Source of the DNA: Streptomyces mangrovi
GTDB taxonomy: Bacteria > Actinomycetota > Actinomycetes > Streptomycetales > Streptomycetaceae
Assembly (NCBI RefSeq): GCF_900114215.1
Contig: NZ_FOSG01000003.1
Span: 248,001 to 312,000 of the forward strand
Direction of reading: 5' to 3'
DNA length: 64,000 bases
Shown here: positions 53,318 through 61,403 of the stretch, one piece after another
Layout of the letters: every line of letters starts with the position of its first letter
Position numbering within the stretch: position 1 is the stretch's first letter
Made by a program: the position numbers and the translations under genes
The notes under the pieces: model-generated
Databases searched by the model: none
What the model saw: only the letters and a program-made list of their open reading frames with translations
What the model was told of the DNA's origin: nothing

Positions 53318-54160
53318 CTAGGCCGCTCTGTCGTCGCCCCCGCCGTCGCCGGCGGCCTTACCGGGCCCCCCGGCTCCCCCGGGCTCCCCGTTCTCCCGGG
53401 CGCCGTCGCCCCCGCTGTCCCCGTGCGCCTTCCCGGCCCTGTGCCGCGCGGCCCGCTCGGCCTTCTCCGCCTTCTCCCGCTCCGCGATCTGCCGCTTGGC
53501 GGCCGTGGCGTACATGTCGACGTACTCCTGGCCGGACAGTTTCATGATCTCGTACATGACCTCGTCGGTGATCGACCGCAGGACGAAGCGGTCGCCGTCC
53601 ATGCCCTGGTAGCGGCTGAAGTCCAGGGGCCTGCCGATCCGGATGCCGGGCCGCATCAGCTTCGGGACGACCTTGCCCGGCGGCTGGATCTTCTCGGTGT
53701 CGATCATCGCGATGGGGATGACGGGCGCGCCGGTGGCCAGCGCCACCCGGGCCAGTCCGCCCGGCTTGCCGCGGTAGAGGCGGCCGTCCGGGGACCGGGT
53801 GCCCTCGGGGTAGATGCCGAACAGCTCGCCGCGCTCCAGCACCTGGATGCCGCTGCGGACCGCGGCCTCGCCCGCGCCCCGTCCGCCCGAGCGGTCCACC
53901 GGGAGCTGGCCGATGCCCTTGAAGAACGCCGCCGTCAGCCGGCCCTTGACGCCCGGAGTGGTGAAGTACTCCGCCTTGGCGATGAAGGTGACCTTGCGTT
54001 CCAGGACGGCGGGCAGGAAGAAGGAGTCGGAGAACGACAGGTGGTTGCTCGCGAGGATGGCCGGCCCCTCGGCCGGGATGTTCTCCAGGCCCTCCACCCA
54101 GGGACGGAACGCGAGCCTGAGCCCGTTCCCGAGGGAGAGCTTCATGACGCCGTACAACAA
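53318..54160 (-). CDS. PlsC-type 1-acylglycerol-3-phosphate acyltransferase
   Basis: 280 residues. Acyltransferase motifs: NHLSFSD (H40 and D45, the HX4D pair), FIAKAEYF, GELFGIYPEGTRSPDGRLYRG and PVIPIAMIDTEKI. It should acylate lysophosphatidate in phospholipid synthesis, although several paralogues are usual in Streptomyces. The last 60 residues are a charged then Gly/Asp-rich disordered tail. The start is a TTG at 54160 (TTGTTGTAC) with AGGAGG 8 nt upstream; there is no better codon nearby. It lies 25 bp upstream of macS. Confidence 0.9.
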   Translation of the reverse strand: MLYGVMKLSLGNGLRLAFRPWVEGLENIPAEGPAILASNHLSFSDSFFLPAVLERKVTFIAKAEYFTTPGVKGRLTAAFFKGIGQLPVDRSGGRGAGEAAVRSGIQVLERGELFGIYPEGTRSPDGRLYRGKPGGLARVALATGAPVIPIAMIDTEKIQPPGKVVPKLMRPGIRIGRPLDFSRYQGMDGDRFVLRSITDEVMYEIMKLSGQEYVDMYATAAKRQIAEREKAEKAERAARHRAGKAHGDSGGDGARENGEPGGAGGPGKAAGDGGGDDRAA

Positions 54161-54338
54161 CCGAGGAACCTCCTGTGTCTGCCGGTAAGACCATATCCCG
54201 CCGGCGCCGGCTTCCCTCCCGCTTCCGCTCCCGCGCGGGCCGTCCGGCCTACCCGGTCACCGCGCGCACGCGTAGGGTGGCAGCACCCCCGCCCGTGCCG
54301 GGCGCCCCACCGAGTCGACCACCGAACGGAGATCCACG

Positions 54339-55109
54339 GTGCCCCTGCTCCCCGGTGCCGAACCGCTGCGCCATGACGGCGGCGAGGTCGGCGTCCTGCT
54401 GTGTCACGGTTTCACCGGCTGTCCGCAGTCGATGCGCCCCTGGGCCCGCTATCTGGCCGACCAGGGCCTGACCGTCTCGCTGCCGCTGCTGCCCGGCCAC
54501 GGCACGCGCTGGCAGGACCTGGCGGTCACCGGCTGGCAGGACTGGTACGCGACCGTCGAGCTCGAACTGCGCCGGCTGCGCGAGCGCTGCGAGCAGGTCT
54601 TCGTCTGCGGTCTGTCGATGGGCGGGGCGCTCGCGCTGCGGCTGGCCGCCCTGCACGGCGACGCGGTCAGCGGGGTCGTGGCGGTCAACCCGGCCGCCAC
54701 CCTCCCGCGGATCCAGGGGTACGCGCTGCCCGTCCTGCGTCATCTGCTCCCCTCCACCCGGGGCGTCACCGGCGACATCGCCAGGGAGGGCGCGGTCGAG
54801 GTCGGCTACGACCGGGTGCCGCTGCACGCCGCCCACTCCCTGTACGACCTGCTGCGGACGGTGCGCGGGGAGCTGCCCCGGGTCACCCGGCCGCTGCTGC
54901 TCCTGCACAGCCGCGTGGACCACGTCGTGTCCCCCTCGGACTCGGCGCTGATCCTGGAGCGGGTCTCCTCCCGCGACGTCACCGAGACGGTGCTGGAGCG
55001 GAGCCTGCACGTGGCCACGCTGGACCACGACGCGGAGCGGATCTTCGCGGACTCCTACGGATTCATCACCCGCCTCACAGCGAGGAAGACGGCACGTGAC
55101 GGAGCGTGA
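54339..55109 (+). CDS. Alpha/beta hydrolase (carboxylesterase / monoacylglycerol lipase-like)
   Basis: 256 residues. Nucleophile elbow GLSMGG, oxyanion region LLCHGFTGCPQSM, the acid in LLLHSRVDHVVSPSDS and the His in HVATLDHDAERI. This is the pattern of Est30-type carboxylesterases, which hydrolyse short to medium acyl esters. Next to an acyltransferase on the other strand it may take part in lipid turnover, but that is inference. GTG start at 54339 with GGAG 7 nt upstream; the end overlaps the next gene by 14 bp. Confidence 0.88.
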   Translation: MPLLPGAEPLRHDGGEVGVLLCHGFTGCPQSMRPWARYLADQGLTVSLPLLPGHGTRWQDLAVTGWQDWYATVELELRRLRERCEQVFVCGLSMGGALALRLAALHGDAVSGVVAVNPAATLPRIQGYALPVLRHLLPSTRGVTGDIAREGAVEVGYDRVPLHAAHSLYDLLRTVRGELPRVTRPLLLLHSRVDHVVSPSDSALILERVSSRDVTETVLERSLHVATLDHDAERIFADSYGFITRLTARKTARDGA

Positions 55110-55719
55110 GCAGGGCCGCGGCGAGGGCCCGGAGCCCCTGGACGAGGAGGCCGCCTGGGCCCAGATCGTGGCCGCCTACGGGGAGGAACCCGCGAGCCCT
55201 CCGGAGGAGGAGCGGCGCGGCGGCGGACCCGGCGGGACCGGCGGAGCCGGCGGAACCGGCGAGGAGGACAAGGCCGGCGGAACCGGCGTACCCGGCGGGG
55301 AAGACGGGACCGAAGGCCCCGGCGGGACCGGCGAGGGGGGCGGCGAGCGCTCCGGGCCGGAGGCCGGCGGCCTCCCGGTACGCGGCTTCACCGTGTACGC
55401 GGCCGGCTCCGGACCGCGCGACTGGAGCCCGGCCGAGCCGTCCGACGACGACCTCGGCGAGGACGACGAGGGCCACTTCGTGCCGCCCGAGCCCCCTCCG
55501 CTGCCCAAGGGGGACCCCGCGAGCCGCTTCGCCTGGCTGGCGGTCCTGGGCGGCCCGCTGCTGCTGATGCTGACCATCCTGTTCCAGCAGCCGGTGACGT
55601 GGTGGATCGCCACCCTGGGCATCGGCGGGTTCCTGGGCGGTTTCGCGGCGCTGGTGACGCGGATGCGCGACGACGAGGACGACGACTTCGAGGATCCGGG
55701 GCGCGGCGCCGTGGTCTGA
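55096..55719 (+). CDS. Hypothetical membrane protein with acidic Gly/Glu-rich region
   Basis: 207 residues, not assigned to a named family. Residues 1-135 are hydrophilic, with many Gly-Gly-Thr/Glu units and FTVYAAGSGPRDWSPAEPSDDDLGEDDEG-like acidic sequence. Two adjacent helices follow (about 146-165 WLAVLGGPLLLMLTILF and 168-188 TWWIATLGIGGFLGGFAAL), and an acidic end (RDDEDDDFED). Similar proteins sit behind this hydrolase in actinomycetes. The GTG at 55096 overlaps the hydrolase, so the two are coupled. Confidence 0.75.
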   Translation: MTEREQGRGEGPEPLDEEAAWAQIVAAYGEEPASPPEEERRGGGPGGTGGAGGTGEEDKAGGTGVPGGEDGTEGPGGTGEGGGERSGPEAGGLPVRGFTVYAAGSGPRDWSPAEPSDDDLGEDDEGHFVPPEPPPLPKGDPASRFAWLAVLGGPLLLMLTILFQQPVTWWIATLGIGGFLGGFAALVTRMRDDEDDDFEDPGRGAVV

Positions 55720-55768
55720 CGGGCCGGCCGGACCGGTGGTGGGCCCGGGCCGTGCGGGTGGGCCCGGG

Positions 55769-56611
55769 CTACGCGGCGGGTACGCGCAGGGCGGCCAGGA
55801 CCGGCAGATGGTCGGTGGCCGCCTTCAGGTCCGCGTCGGTGACGCCCGGGAGGCCGGCGGGCACACCGCAGCCCAGCACCTCCACCGCCCCGGTGGCCAG
55901 CACGGCGTCGATGCGCTTGCGGGGCTCGGCCGCGGTCGAGGTGAGTTCGCCGCCCCACGCTCCGGTGGTCCAGCCGTCCTGGAGATCGGCGGCCAGACGG
56001 CGGAAGGCCCGGCCGTCGGGCTCGTCGTTGAGGTCGCCGGCCACCACCGCGGCGTCCGCCCCCATGCCCGCCAGGTGGTCCAGGACCATCCCGGCCTGGG
56101 CGTACCGCTCCTTCTCGGCCAGGCTGAGGTGGCAGCAGACCACCGCCAGCCGGGCGGCGGGACCGAAGCGCAGCACCGCCGTGGCCAGGCCGCGGCGGTG
56201 CAGGCCGGGGGTGCGCGGCAGCAGTACGTCCTCGCTGCGCTCCACATGGGCGCGGAGCGAGGACAGGATCATCGGCCCGGTGGCGGTCGCCCCGCCCGTG
56301 ACGTGGACCAGGCCCGTCTCCCGGGCGAGGCGGGCCGCGTACTTGCGCCAGCGGAAGAAGCGGGGCGCCTCCTGGACGCAGAGGACGTCGGGCGCGCAGG
56401 CCCGGACGACCCGGGCCAGCGCGTCCGTGTCGTCGCGCATGGAGCGGATGTTGTAGCTCATCAGCCGGACGACGGCCGAGCTGTCGGGCTCGGTGCGGGA
56501 CGCGGGCAGGTCCCCGGGCGCCGTGCGTCCGGGGACCTGCCCGGACCCGGGCTCGGGCTCGGGTCCGGTTCCGTTCCCGGGGGAGTCCCCGTTTCCGGCG
56601 GCCTCGCTCAC
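55769..56611 (-). CDS. Endonuclease/exonuclease/phosphatase-family protein
   Basis: 280 residues. EEP fold: RLMSYNIRSMRDD, DVLCVQEAPRFFRWRKYA (metal-binding Glu), VVCCHLSLAEKER, VVAGDLNDEPDG and KAATDHLPVLAAL (final Asp-His). This superfamily includes nucleases, sphingomyelinases and inositol phosphatases; nothing here fixes the substrate. The first 55 residues are a Pro/Gly/Glu-rich leader. I chose the GTG at 56611 (SEAAGNGDSPG) with AAGGGGGA upstream. It lies 19 bp downstream of glkA. Confidence 0.85.
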   Translation of the reverse strand: MSEAAGNGDSPGNGTGPEPEPGSGQVPGRTAPGDLPASRTEPDSSAVVRLMSYNIRSMRDDTDALARVVRACAPDVLCVQEAPRFFRWRKYAARLARETGLVHVTGGATATGPMILSSLRAHVERSEDVLLPRTPGLHRRGLATAVLRFGPAARLAVVCCHLSLAEKERYAQAGMVLDHLAGMGADAAVVAGDLNDEPDGRAFRRLAADLQDGWTTGAWGGELTSTAAEPRKRIDAVLATGAVEVLGCGVPAGLPGVTDADLKAATDHLPVLAALRVPAA

Positions 56612-56630
56612 CCGCGTCCCCCTTGCGCCG

Positions 56631-57572
56631 TCAGCCCTGGCGGGCCAGGTCGGCCGCGCCCACCAGACCGGCCCTGCCGCCGAGCTGGGCGGCGAGCACC
56701 TGGGCGTGCGGGCGCCACTGGCTGCCCACCAGCCAGCGGCGGAAGGACTTGCGGATCGGTTCGAGGACGAGGTCGCCCTCGTCCGAGACGCCGCCGCCGA
56801 CGATGAACGCGGAGGGGTCGAAGAGGGAGGCCAGGTCGGCCAGCCCCGCTCCGGCCCAGCGGGCCAGCTCGCGGAAGGAGTCGACGGCCACCGGGCAGCC
56901 CTGCCGGGCGGCCTGGCTGATGTGCCGGCCCTCGATGCCCTCCGGGGTCCCGTCGCCCAGGGCGAGCAGGATCTTCGCGTTCTCGGGGGTGGCGTTGGCG
57001 CGCTGGCGGGCGTAGCGGACCAGGGCACGGCCCGAGGCGTACTGCTCCCAGCAGCCCTGGCTGCCGCAGCCGCACAGCAGGCCGTCGGGCACGACCCGGA
57101 CGTGGCCGAACTCCGCCGCGACGCCGAACCGTCCGCGGTGGAGCTTCCCGCCGATGATGATGCCGCCGCCCAGTCCGGTGCCGAGCGTGATGCACACGAC
57201 GTCGTCGTGGCCGTGGCCGGCGCCGAAGCGGTACTCGCCCCAGGCCGCGGCGTTGGCGTCGTTCTCGACGACGACCGGGAGGCCGACGCGCTGCTCGACC
57301 TTGTCCTTGAGCGGCTCGTTGCGCCACTTGATGTTGGGGGCGAACAGGACGGTGGCCCGCTTGTCGTCGACGTAGCCGGCGGCGCCGATGCCGACCGCCT
57401 CGATCTCGTGCCCGGTGCTGACGGTGCGGACCGCCTCCGCGATGGCGTCGATGACGCCCTCGGCGGTGGGCGGGGTGGGCACCGTGCTGGTTTCGAGGAT
57501 CGCGCCCTCTTCGTCGACCACGCCGGCCGCGATCTTCGTACCGCCGATGTCGACGCCGATGGTGAGTCCCAT
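56631..57572 (-). CDS. glkA: ROK-family glucokinase
   Basis: 313 residues. ATP site VDIGGTKIAAGVVD, catalytic VVENDANAAAWGEYRFG, TLGTGLGGGIIIGGKL, and the ROK zinc motif CGCGSQGCWEQYASG. In Streptomyces GlkA phosphorylates glucose and is needed for carbon catabolite repression. The length equals that of the family. The ATG at 57572 has GAGGGA upstream; the frame is open to 57671 without support. An 11-bp tandem repeat lies about 150 bp upstream. Confidence 0.96.
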   Translation of the reverse strand: MGLTIGVDIGGTKIAAGVVDEEGAILETSTVPTPPTAEGVIDAIAEAVRTVSTGHEIEAVGIGAAGYVDDKRATVLFAPNIKWRNEPLKDKVEQRVGLPVVVENDANAAAWGEYRFGAGHGHDDVVCITLGTGLGGGIIIGGKLHRGRFGVAAEFGHVRVVPDGLLCGCGSQGCWEQYASGRALVRYARQRANATPENAKILLALGDGTPEGIEGRHISQAARQGCPVAVDSFRELARWAGAGLADLASLFDPSAFIVGGGVSDEGDLVLEPIRKSFRRWLVGSQWRPHAQVLAAQLGGRAGLVGAADLARQG

Positions 57573-57717
57573 GTGTCCCTCAGTTACTCGGTCGATCCCC
57601 GCTGTGCACAACCGTACCGGAGGGCGGAGGCTTGAACGGACCGACTGCGAAACCCAACCCGGTCCGTACAAGGCCTGAACACCGTCCGAACGGCATCCGA
57701 AGGGTTCCCCGGCCTGG

Positions 57718-57749
57718 TTCCGGCCGGCTTCCGGCCGGCTTCCGGCCGG
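57718..57749. repeat. Tandem 11-bp repeat upstream of glkA
   Basis: TTCCGGCCGGC at 57718-57728 and 57729-57739, and TTCCGGCCGG at 57740-57749. It lies just past the DUF5304 gene stop and upstream of glkA. Each unit contains the palindrome CCGGCCGG. It may be a slippage array or a weak terminator. Confidence 0.8.
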
Positions 57750-57769
57750 GGCGGGAGCCGGAGCGGAGG

Positions 57770-58315
57770 TCAGTCGAGGTCGATCCGCTGGGATCCGGCG
57801 GGGCCCTCCCCCTCGCCGCCCCGGCCCTTCTCGTCCCGGCCCTTCTCGTCCTTCTCGTCCGTCTTCTCGTCCTTCTCGCCCCGGGCTTCGCCGCCGTCCT
57901 CCGCCGCGCCGCCGCCCGCTCCCGCCCGGGTCCAGCGCCCCTCCTGGTCCGTCACCGCGGCGCGGTAGGCGGCCAGCAACTCGCCGCCCGCGGCGGCGAG
58001 GTGGTCGAAGACCTCCGGGTTGCGTTCGACGACGGGTTCCACCGCCGCTCTGGCGCGGTCGGCGAAGTGGGCGAACTGCCGCACCGCGCCCCGGGCGGCG
58101 GGGCCGGCCAGCGGCCCCCCGAGTTCGGCGAGCTTCCCCGTGACCGCCTCGGCCAGCTTGAGCAGCTCCTCGGCGGCGCTCCCGGGCGGGGTTCCGTACC
58201 GCTCGCGGCGGCGCTCGCGCTCGGCGGCGAGGTCCTCCTCGCAGGCGGTGGCCCAGGCGTCGGAATCGGCGCCCGGGTCCGCGTCGTGGGAGGGGCGCTC
58301 GGTGGCATCACTCAT
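57770..58315 (-). CDS. DUF5304-type hypothetical protein
   Basis: 181 residues. A conserved helical middle (EELLKLAEAVTGKLAELG, ARGAVRQFAHFADRARAAVEPVVERNPEVFDHLAAAGGELLAAY in sense) matches what I know as DUF5304, found in streptomycetes beside glkA. The tail has repeated EKDEK/DEKGR units and is highly charged. No function is known. ATG at 58315 with AGGAG upstream. Confidence 0.8.
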   Translation of the reverse strand: MSDATERPSHDADPGADSDAWATACEEDLAAERERRRERYGTPPGSAAEELLKLAEAVTGKLAELGGPLAGPAARGAVRQFAHFADRARAAVEPVVERNPEVFDHLAAAGGELLAAYRAAVTDQEGRWTRAGAGGGAAEDGGEARGEKDEKTDEKDEKGRDEKGRGGEGEGPAGSQRIDLD

Positions 58316-58457
58316 GGCGGGCTCCTGGGGCGGTGGCTGCGGCGGGGCCGCGGCGGTCCGCGGCGTGTGGCGGAGGGGCGCCCGGCGGGCGGTCCCTCCT
58401 CCTCGACGTTACCCGAACGCCCCGGCGGCGCCCGGGGCGTCGGACGGGCTCCCTCGG

Positions 58458-59747
58458 TCAGTCCCGCGCGGGCCACAGCCCGGGTTCGGGCTCGAAGCGC
58501 ACCGTCAGCTCGCCGTCGGCCAGCCGGGCACCGGCCACCGCGCAGCGGCACAGCGCGGCGGGCAGCGGCAGCACCCGGCGGAACGGCCCGGTGGTGACGA
58601 CGACCTCGTCGCCGCGGCGCACCAGGGACAGCGTCTCGCGGACGGCGCCGGGCAGCAGCAGCCGCCACAGCAGGACGCCCTCGTCCGCCAGCCGGTCCTC
58701 CACCGTCCACGGGTCCTCGGCCCGGTCCCCGCCCGGGGCGGCTCCGGACGAGGGGCCGGGCGGTGGGACGGGCGGGAGCCGCTCCGCCAGTTCGCCGAGG
58801 TCGGCCGCGCCCTGCGGCTCCCGCCCCAGGTGCGGCAGCTCGCACACGGCCGCCGGGCCGGACGGGCAGTCGTCCAGCAGATCCTTGAGCGCCTCCTGCT
58901 GGCGGGACGCCAGGCCCGCCAGCCAGGGGTCGGGCGAGGCGGTGGGCAGCAGCCGGTTGGCGACCACGGCGTCCGGCACCAGGCCGTGCAGCGCGAGTCC
59001 GGCCCGGGCGGCGCGCAGCGCGCGGACGGCGGCGGGGCCGGGCTCGACGACCAGCCGCACGGTCGTCCCCGGCGACTCGACCACCGCCTGTACGGCGGCG
59101 AGTTCGCGGTCCAGCCGGCCTGCGGCCTCGTAGAGCGAGCGGGCGGGCATCGGCACCCCGGCGAGCTGGGCCAGCACCGGCCGCAGCGCTCGGGCGGCCT
59201 GCCGCTCGGGCGGCAGCAGCCGCCGCAGCCAGCGCCGGGTGTGCTCGGGCAGCGCCAGGGTGCGCACGGCCGGCCCGACCGGCGGCATGTCGGCCACGAC
59301 CAGGTCGTACGGGCCGCCCCCGGCGGGGTCGTGCGCGGCCGGGTCGTGCGCCGAGCGCAGGGCGCGCAGCAGGGCGAAGGCGTCGGCTCCGGGCGGCTCG
59401 GCCAGCTCGTCGTCCTCCAGCGGCTCGGCGCCCAGTAGGTCCAGGGCGGAGCGGGCGCGTTCCTGGAGGGCCACGGCGCGGGCCCGGAAGTCGGCGCCGG
59501 AGTCGAGACGGGACAGGACCAGGCCGGGCGCGACCTCGCGGGAGGCTCCCTCCCCGCACACGCCGTCCGCGCCGCCCGTACCGTCCGTGCCGAACAGCGC
59601 CCCCAGCAGCGCCGGGTCCTCGGCGCTGAGCAGCAGGGTGCGGCGGCCGCTTCCGGCCGCCGCCAGCGCGGTGGCGGCGGCGACGGTGGTGCGTCCGCCG
59701 CCCCCGCCGCCGGTGACCAGGACCGTGCGCGTCCGGGTGCCCTCCAC
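58458..59747 (-). CDS. ArsA-like ATPase with Arg in the Walker A motif
   Basis: 429 residues, related to ArsA/Get3 (anion-transporting ATPase fold): N-terminal P-loop TGGGGGGRTTVAAA, YDLVVADMPPVGPAVRTLALPE (switch/Walker B region), and conserved LRRLLPPERQAARALRPVLAQLAGVPMPA. The P-loop lysine of GKGGVGKTT is R19 here. A C-terminal domain of about 100 residues resembles a small beta domain (VVTTGPFRRVLPLPAALCRC). Arsenite pumping is unlikely. The GTG start at 59747 lies 2 bp after the SRPBCC stop, so the two proteins are coupled. Confidence 0.82.
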   Translation of the reverse strand: MEGTRTRTVLVTGGGGGGRTTVAAATALAAAGSGRRTLLLSAEDPALLGALFGTDGTGGADGVCGEGASREVAPGLVLSRLDSGADFRARAVALQERARSALDLLGAEPLEDDELAEPPGADAFALLRALRSAHDPAAHDPAGGGPYDLVVADMPPVGPAVRTLALPEHTRRWLRRLLPPERQAARALRPVLAQLAGVPMPARSLYEAAGRLDRELAAVQAVVESPGTTVRLVVEPGPAAVRALRAARAGLALHGLVPDAVVANRLLPTASPDPWLAGLASRQQEALKDLLDDCPSGPAAVCELPHLGREPQGAADLGELAERLPPVPPPGPSSGAAPGGDRAEDPWTVEDRLADEGVLLWRLLLPGAVRETLSLVRRGDEVVVTTGPFRRVLPLPAALCRCAVAGARLADGELTVRFEPEPGLWPARD

Positions 59748-59749
59748 GC

Positions 59750-60199
59750 TCAGGACTTGGCGCCGCTCTCGACGCGCTTCTTCAGCCCGTCCAGAGCGCG
59801 GTCGATGATGACCTTCTCGGCCTTGCGCTTGATCATGCCGAGCATGGGGATCTTCACGTCCACGGTGAGCTGGTAGGTCACCTCGGTGCGGCTGCCGCCG
59901 TCGAGGGCCCGCAGGCGGTACACGCCGTCCAGGGTGCGCAGCATCTGCGACCTCACCAGGGACCAGCGGACCTCCTCGGGACCGGCCCACTCGTAGGCGA
60001 GGGTGTGCTCGTCCCGGATGGCCCCGGCGTCGAGCAGCAGCCGTACCCGCTCGGCCCGGCCGCGGTCGTCGGTGGAGAGCACCTCGGCCTCCTTGACCTC
60101 GCCGGTCCACTCCGGGTAGCGCTCGAAGTCGGCGATCACCTCCATCACCTCGGCCGGTGCCGCCTCGACGATGATGCTCGACCTGGTGTGCTCGGCCAT
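59750..60199 (-). CDS. SRPBCC-family (polyketide cyclase/START-like) protein
   Basis: 149 residues. Pattern of the START/Bet v1 lipid-binding fold: SSIIVEAAPAEVMEVIADFERYPEW, then alternating beta strands and a long C-terminal helix (KRKAEKVIIDRALDGLKKRVES). It probably binds a hydrophobic ligand; no catalytic residues are evident. The ATG at 60199 follows a GGAGGAGCCA-like site. It is linked to the ArsA-like ATPase gene by a 2-bp gap, a pairing also seen in other actinomycetes. Confidence 0.85.
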   Translation of the reverse strand: MAEHTRSSIIVEAAPAEVMEVIADFERYPEWTGEVKEAEVLSTDDRGRAERVRLLLDAGAIRDEHTLAYEWAGPEEVRWSLVRSQMLRTLDGVYRLRALDGGSRTEVTYQLTVDVKIPMLGMIKRKAEKVIIDRALDGLKKRVESGAKS

Positions 60200-60347
60200 C
60201 CCTGTGGCTCCTCCGCGTTGCTGCGCCCGGCTCGTGGTCCGCCGCCGTCTGCGGGGGAAGGCTATCGCGCGCGGACGCGGCGGACCGCCCGCCCCCGCCT
60301 CCCCGCGCGCTTCCCCTCCCGTCCGCGTTCCCGTCCGCCCGGCGCCG

Positions 60348-61109
60348 TCACCACTCCAGGACCCAGGGCCTGCCGGTGGCGTTGAAGTGGCCGACGTTCA
60401 CGCATTCGGTCCGGCCGATCCGCGTGCGCCGCACCAGGGGCTGGTGGACGTGGCCGAAGAGGGCGTACCGGGGCCGCACCGCGTGGACGGCCTCCAGCAG
60501 CGCCTCGCTGCCGCGCTCGAAACGGCGGGCGACGGTGTCGTAGCACAGCTCGGGCACCAGGGGCGGGATGTGGGAGCACAGCACGTCGACCTCGCCGAGG
60601 GCGGCGACCTTGGCCGCGTACGTCTCCTCGTCGACCTCGAAGGGCGTGCGCATCGGGCTGGGCAGCCCGCCGCCGACGAAGCCGAAGCGCAGGCCGCCGA
60701 TGTCGGCCGTCCGCCCGTCCAGGACGGTGGTGCCCTCACGGGCGTACTCGGGCCACAGCGCGGGGAGGTCCACGTTGCCGTAGGTGGCGTAGGTGGGGGC
60801 GGGGAAGGCCGCGAACAGCTCGGCGTACTGGCGGCGCACGGCCGCCTCCACCGCCCCCGCCTTGTCCACGTCGGCCCAGAGCCGGGCCGACAGCTCGCGG
60901 GCCTCGTCGAAGCGGCGCGCGGTGCGCAGCCCGACGTACCGGGTGGTGTTCTCCGCGCCGAAGAGGTCGGGGAAGATGCCGCGGGTGTGGTCGGCGTAGT
61001 CGATGAACAGCACGAGATCGCCCAGGCAGACCAGTGCGTCCGCGCCCTCGCCGGCCGCGGCCAGGTCCCGGCTGTTGCCGTGTACGTCGCTCACCACATG
61101 GACTCGCAT
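60348..61109 (-). CDS. Metallophosphoesterase
   Basis: 253 residues with the calcineurin-like motifs in order: DVHGN, GDLVLFID, TYGNVD (GNxD for the usual GNHD), CSHIPP and GHVHQP. It should be a two-metal phosphodiesterase or phosphatase; the substrate is unknown. The Asn-Val-Asp instead of Asn-His-Asp removes the usual catalytic His, which is notable but occurs in some family members. The ATG at 61109 lies 6 nt behind TAGGGT (61116-61121, minus strand), so it is probably leaderless. Confidence 0.87.
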   Translation of the reverse strand: MRVHVVSDVHGNSRDLAAAGEGADALVCLGDLVLFIDYADHTRGIFPDLFGAENTTRYVGLRTARRFDEARELSARLWADVDKAGAVEAAVRRQYAELFAAFPAPTYATYGNVDLPALWPEYAREGTTVLDGRTADIGGLRFGFVGGGLPSPMRTPFEVDEETYAAKVAALGEVDVLCSHIPPLVPELCYDTVARRFERGSEALLEAVHAVRPRYALFGHVHQPLVRRTRIGRTECVNVGHFNATGRPWVLEW

Positions 61110-61403
61110 GAGGCCACCCTAGAACCCGCGCCAGAACCCGCGCCCCGGCGCGCGGAGGGCCCGCGCGCACCCCCTTGGACCTGCGGCTCCCTCGTTGCCG
61201 CCGGGTGGGTGGACTACCCTGCTGGTGACAGTCCCGTGGTGTGTGACGCACCGAACATCTCGGCGCCACCCCCTATCCCGAGCCCCGTACCGGTGGGTAA
61301 CGTCCGTGGCCGTCCACCCTCAAGACGCTACGTCTTGGGCCAGAGCCGACGGAGGTTCCGTTTCCCGGCGGATCCGCGGCGGCGCCGATGAGGAGCATCA
61401 GTT
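61110..61403. other. Upstream region of the acyl-CoA ligase gene
   Basis: 294 bp between divergent genes. Near the metallophosphoesterase start is a duplicated AGAACCCGCGCC (61121-61144). An inverted repeat CAAGACG-CTA-CGTCTTG (61321-61337) lies about 70 bp before the ligase start and could be an operator for a TetR-like regulator. TTGCCG (61195-61200) and TACCCT (61215-61220) are present, but 14 bp apart, too close for a normal promoter. I see no gene. Confidence 0.45.
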
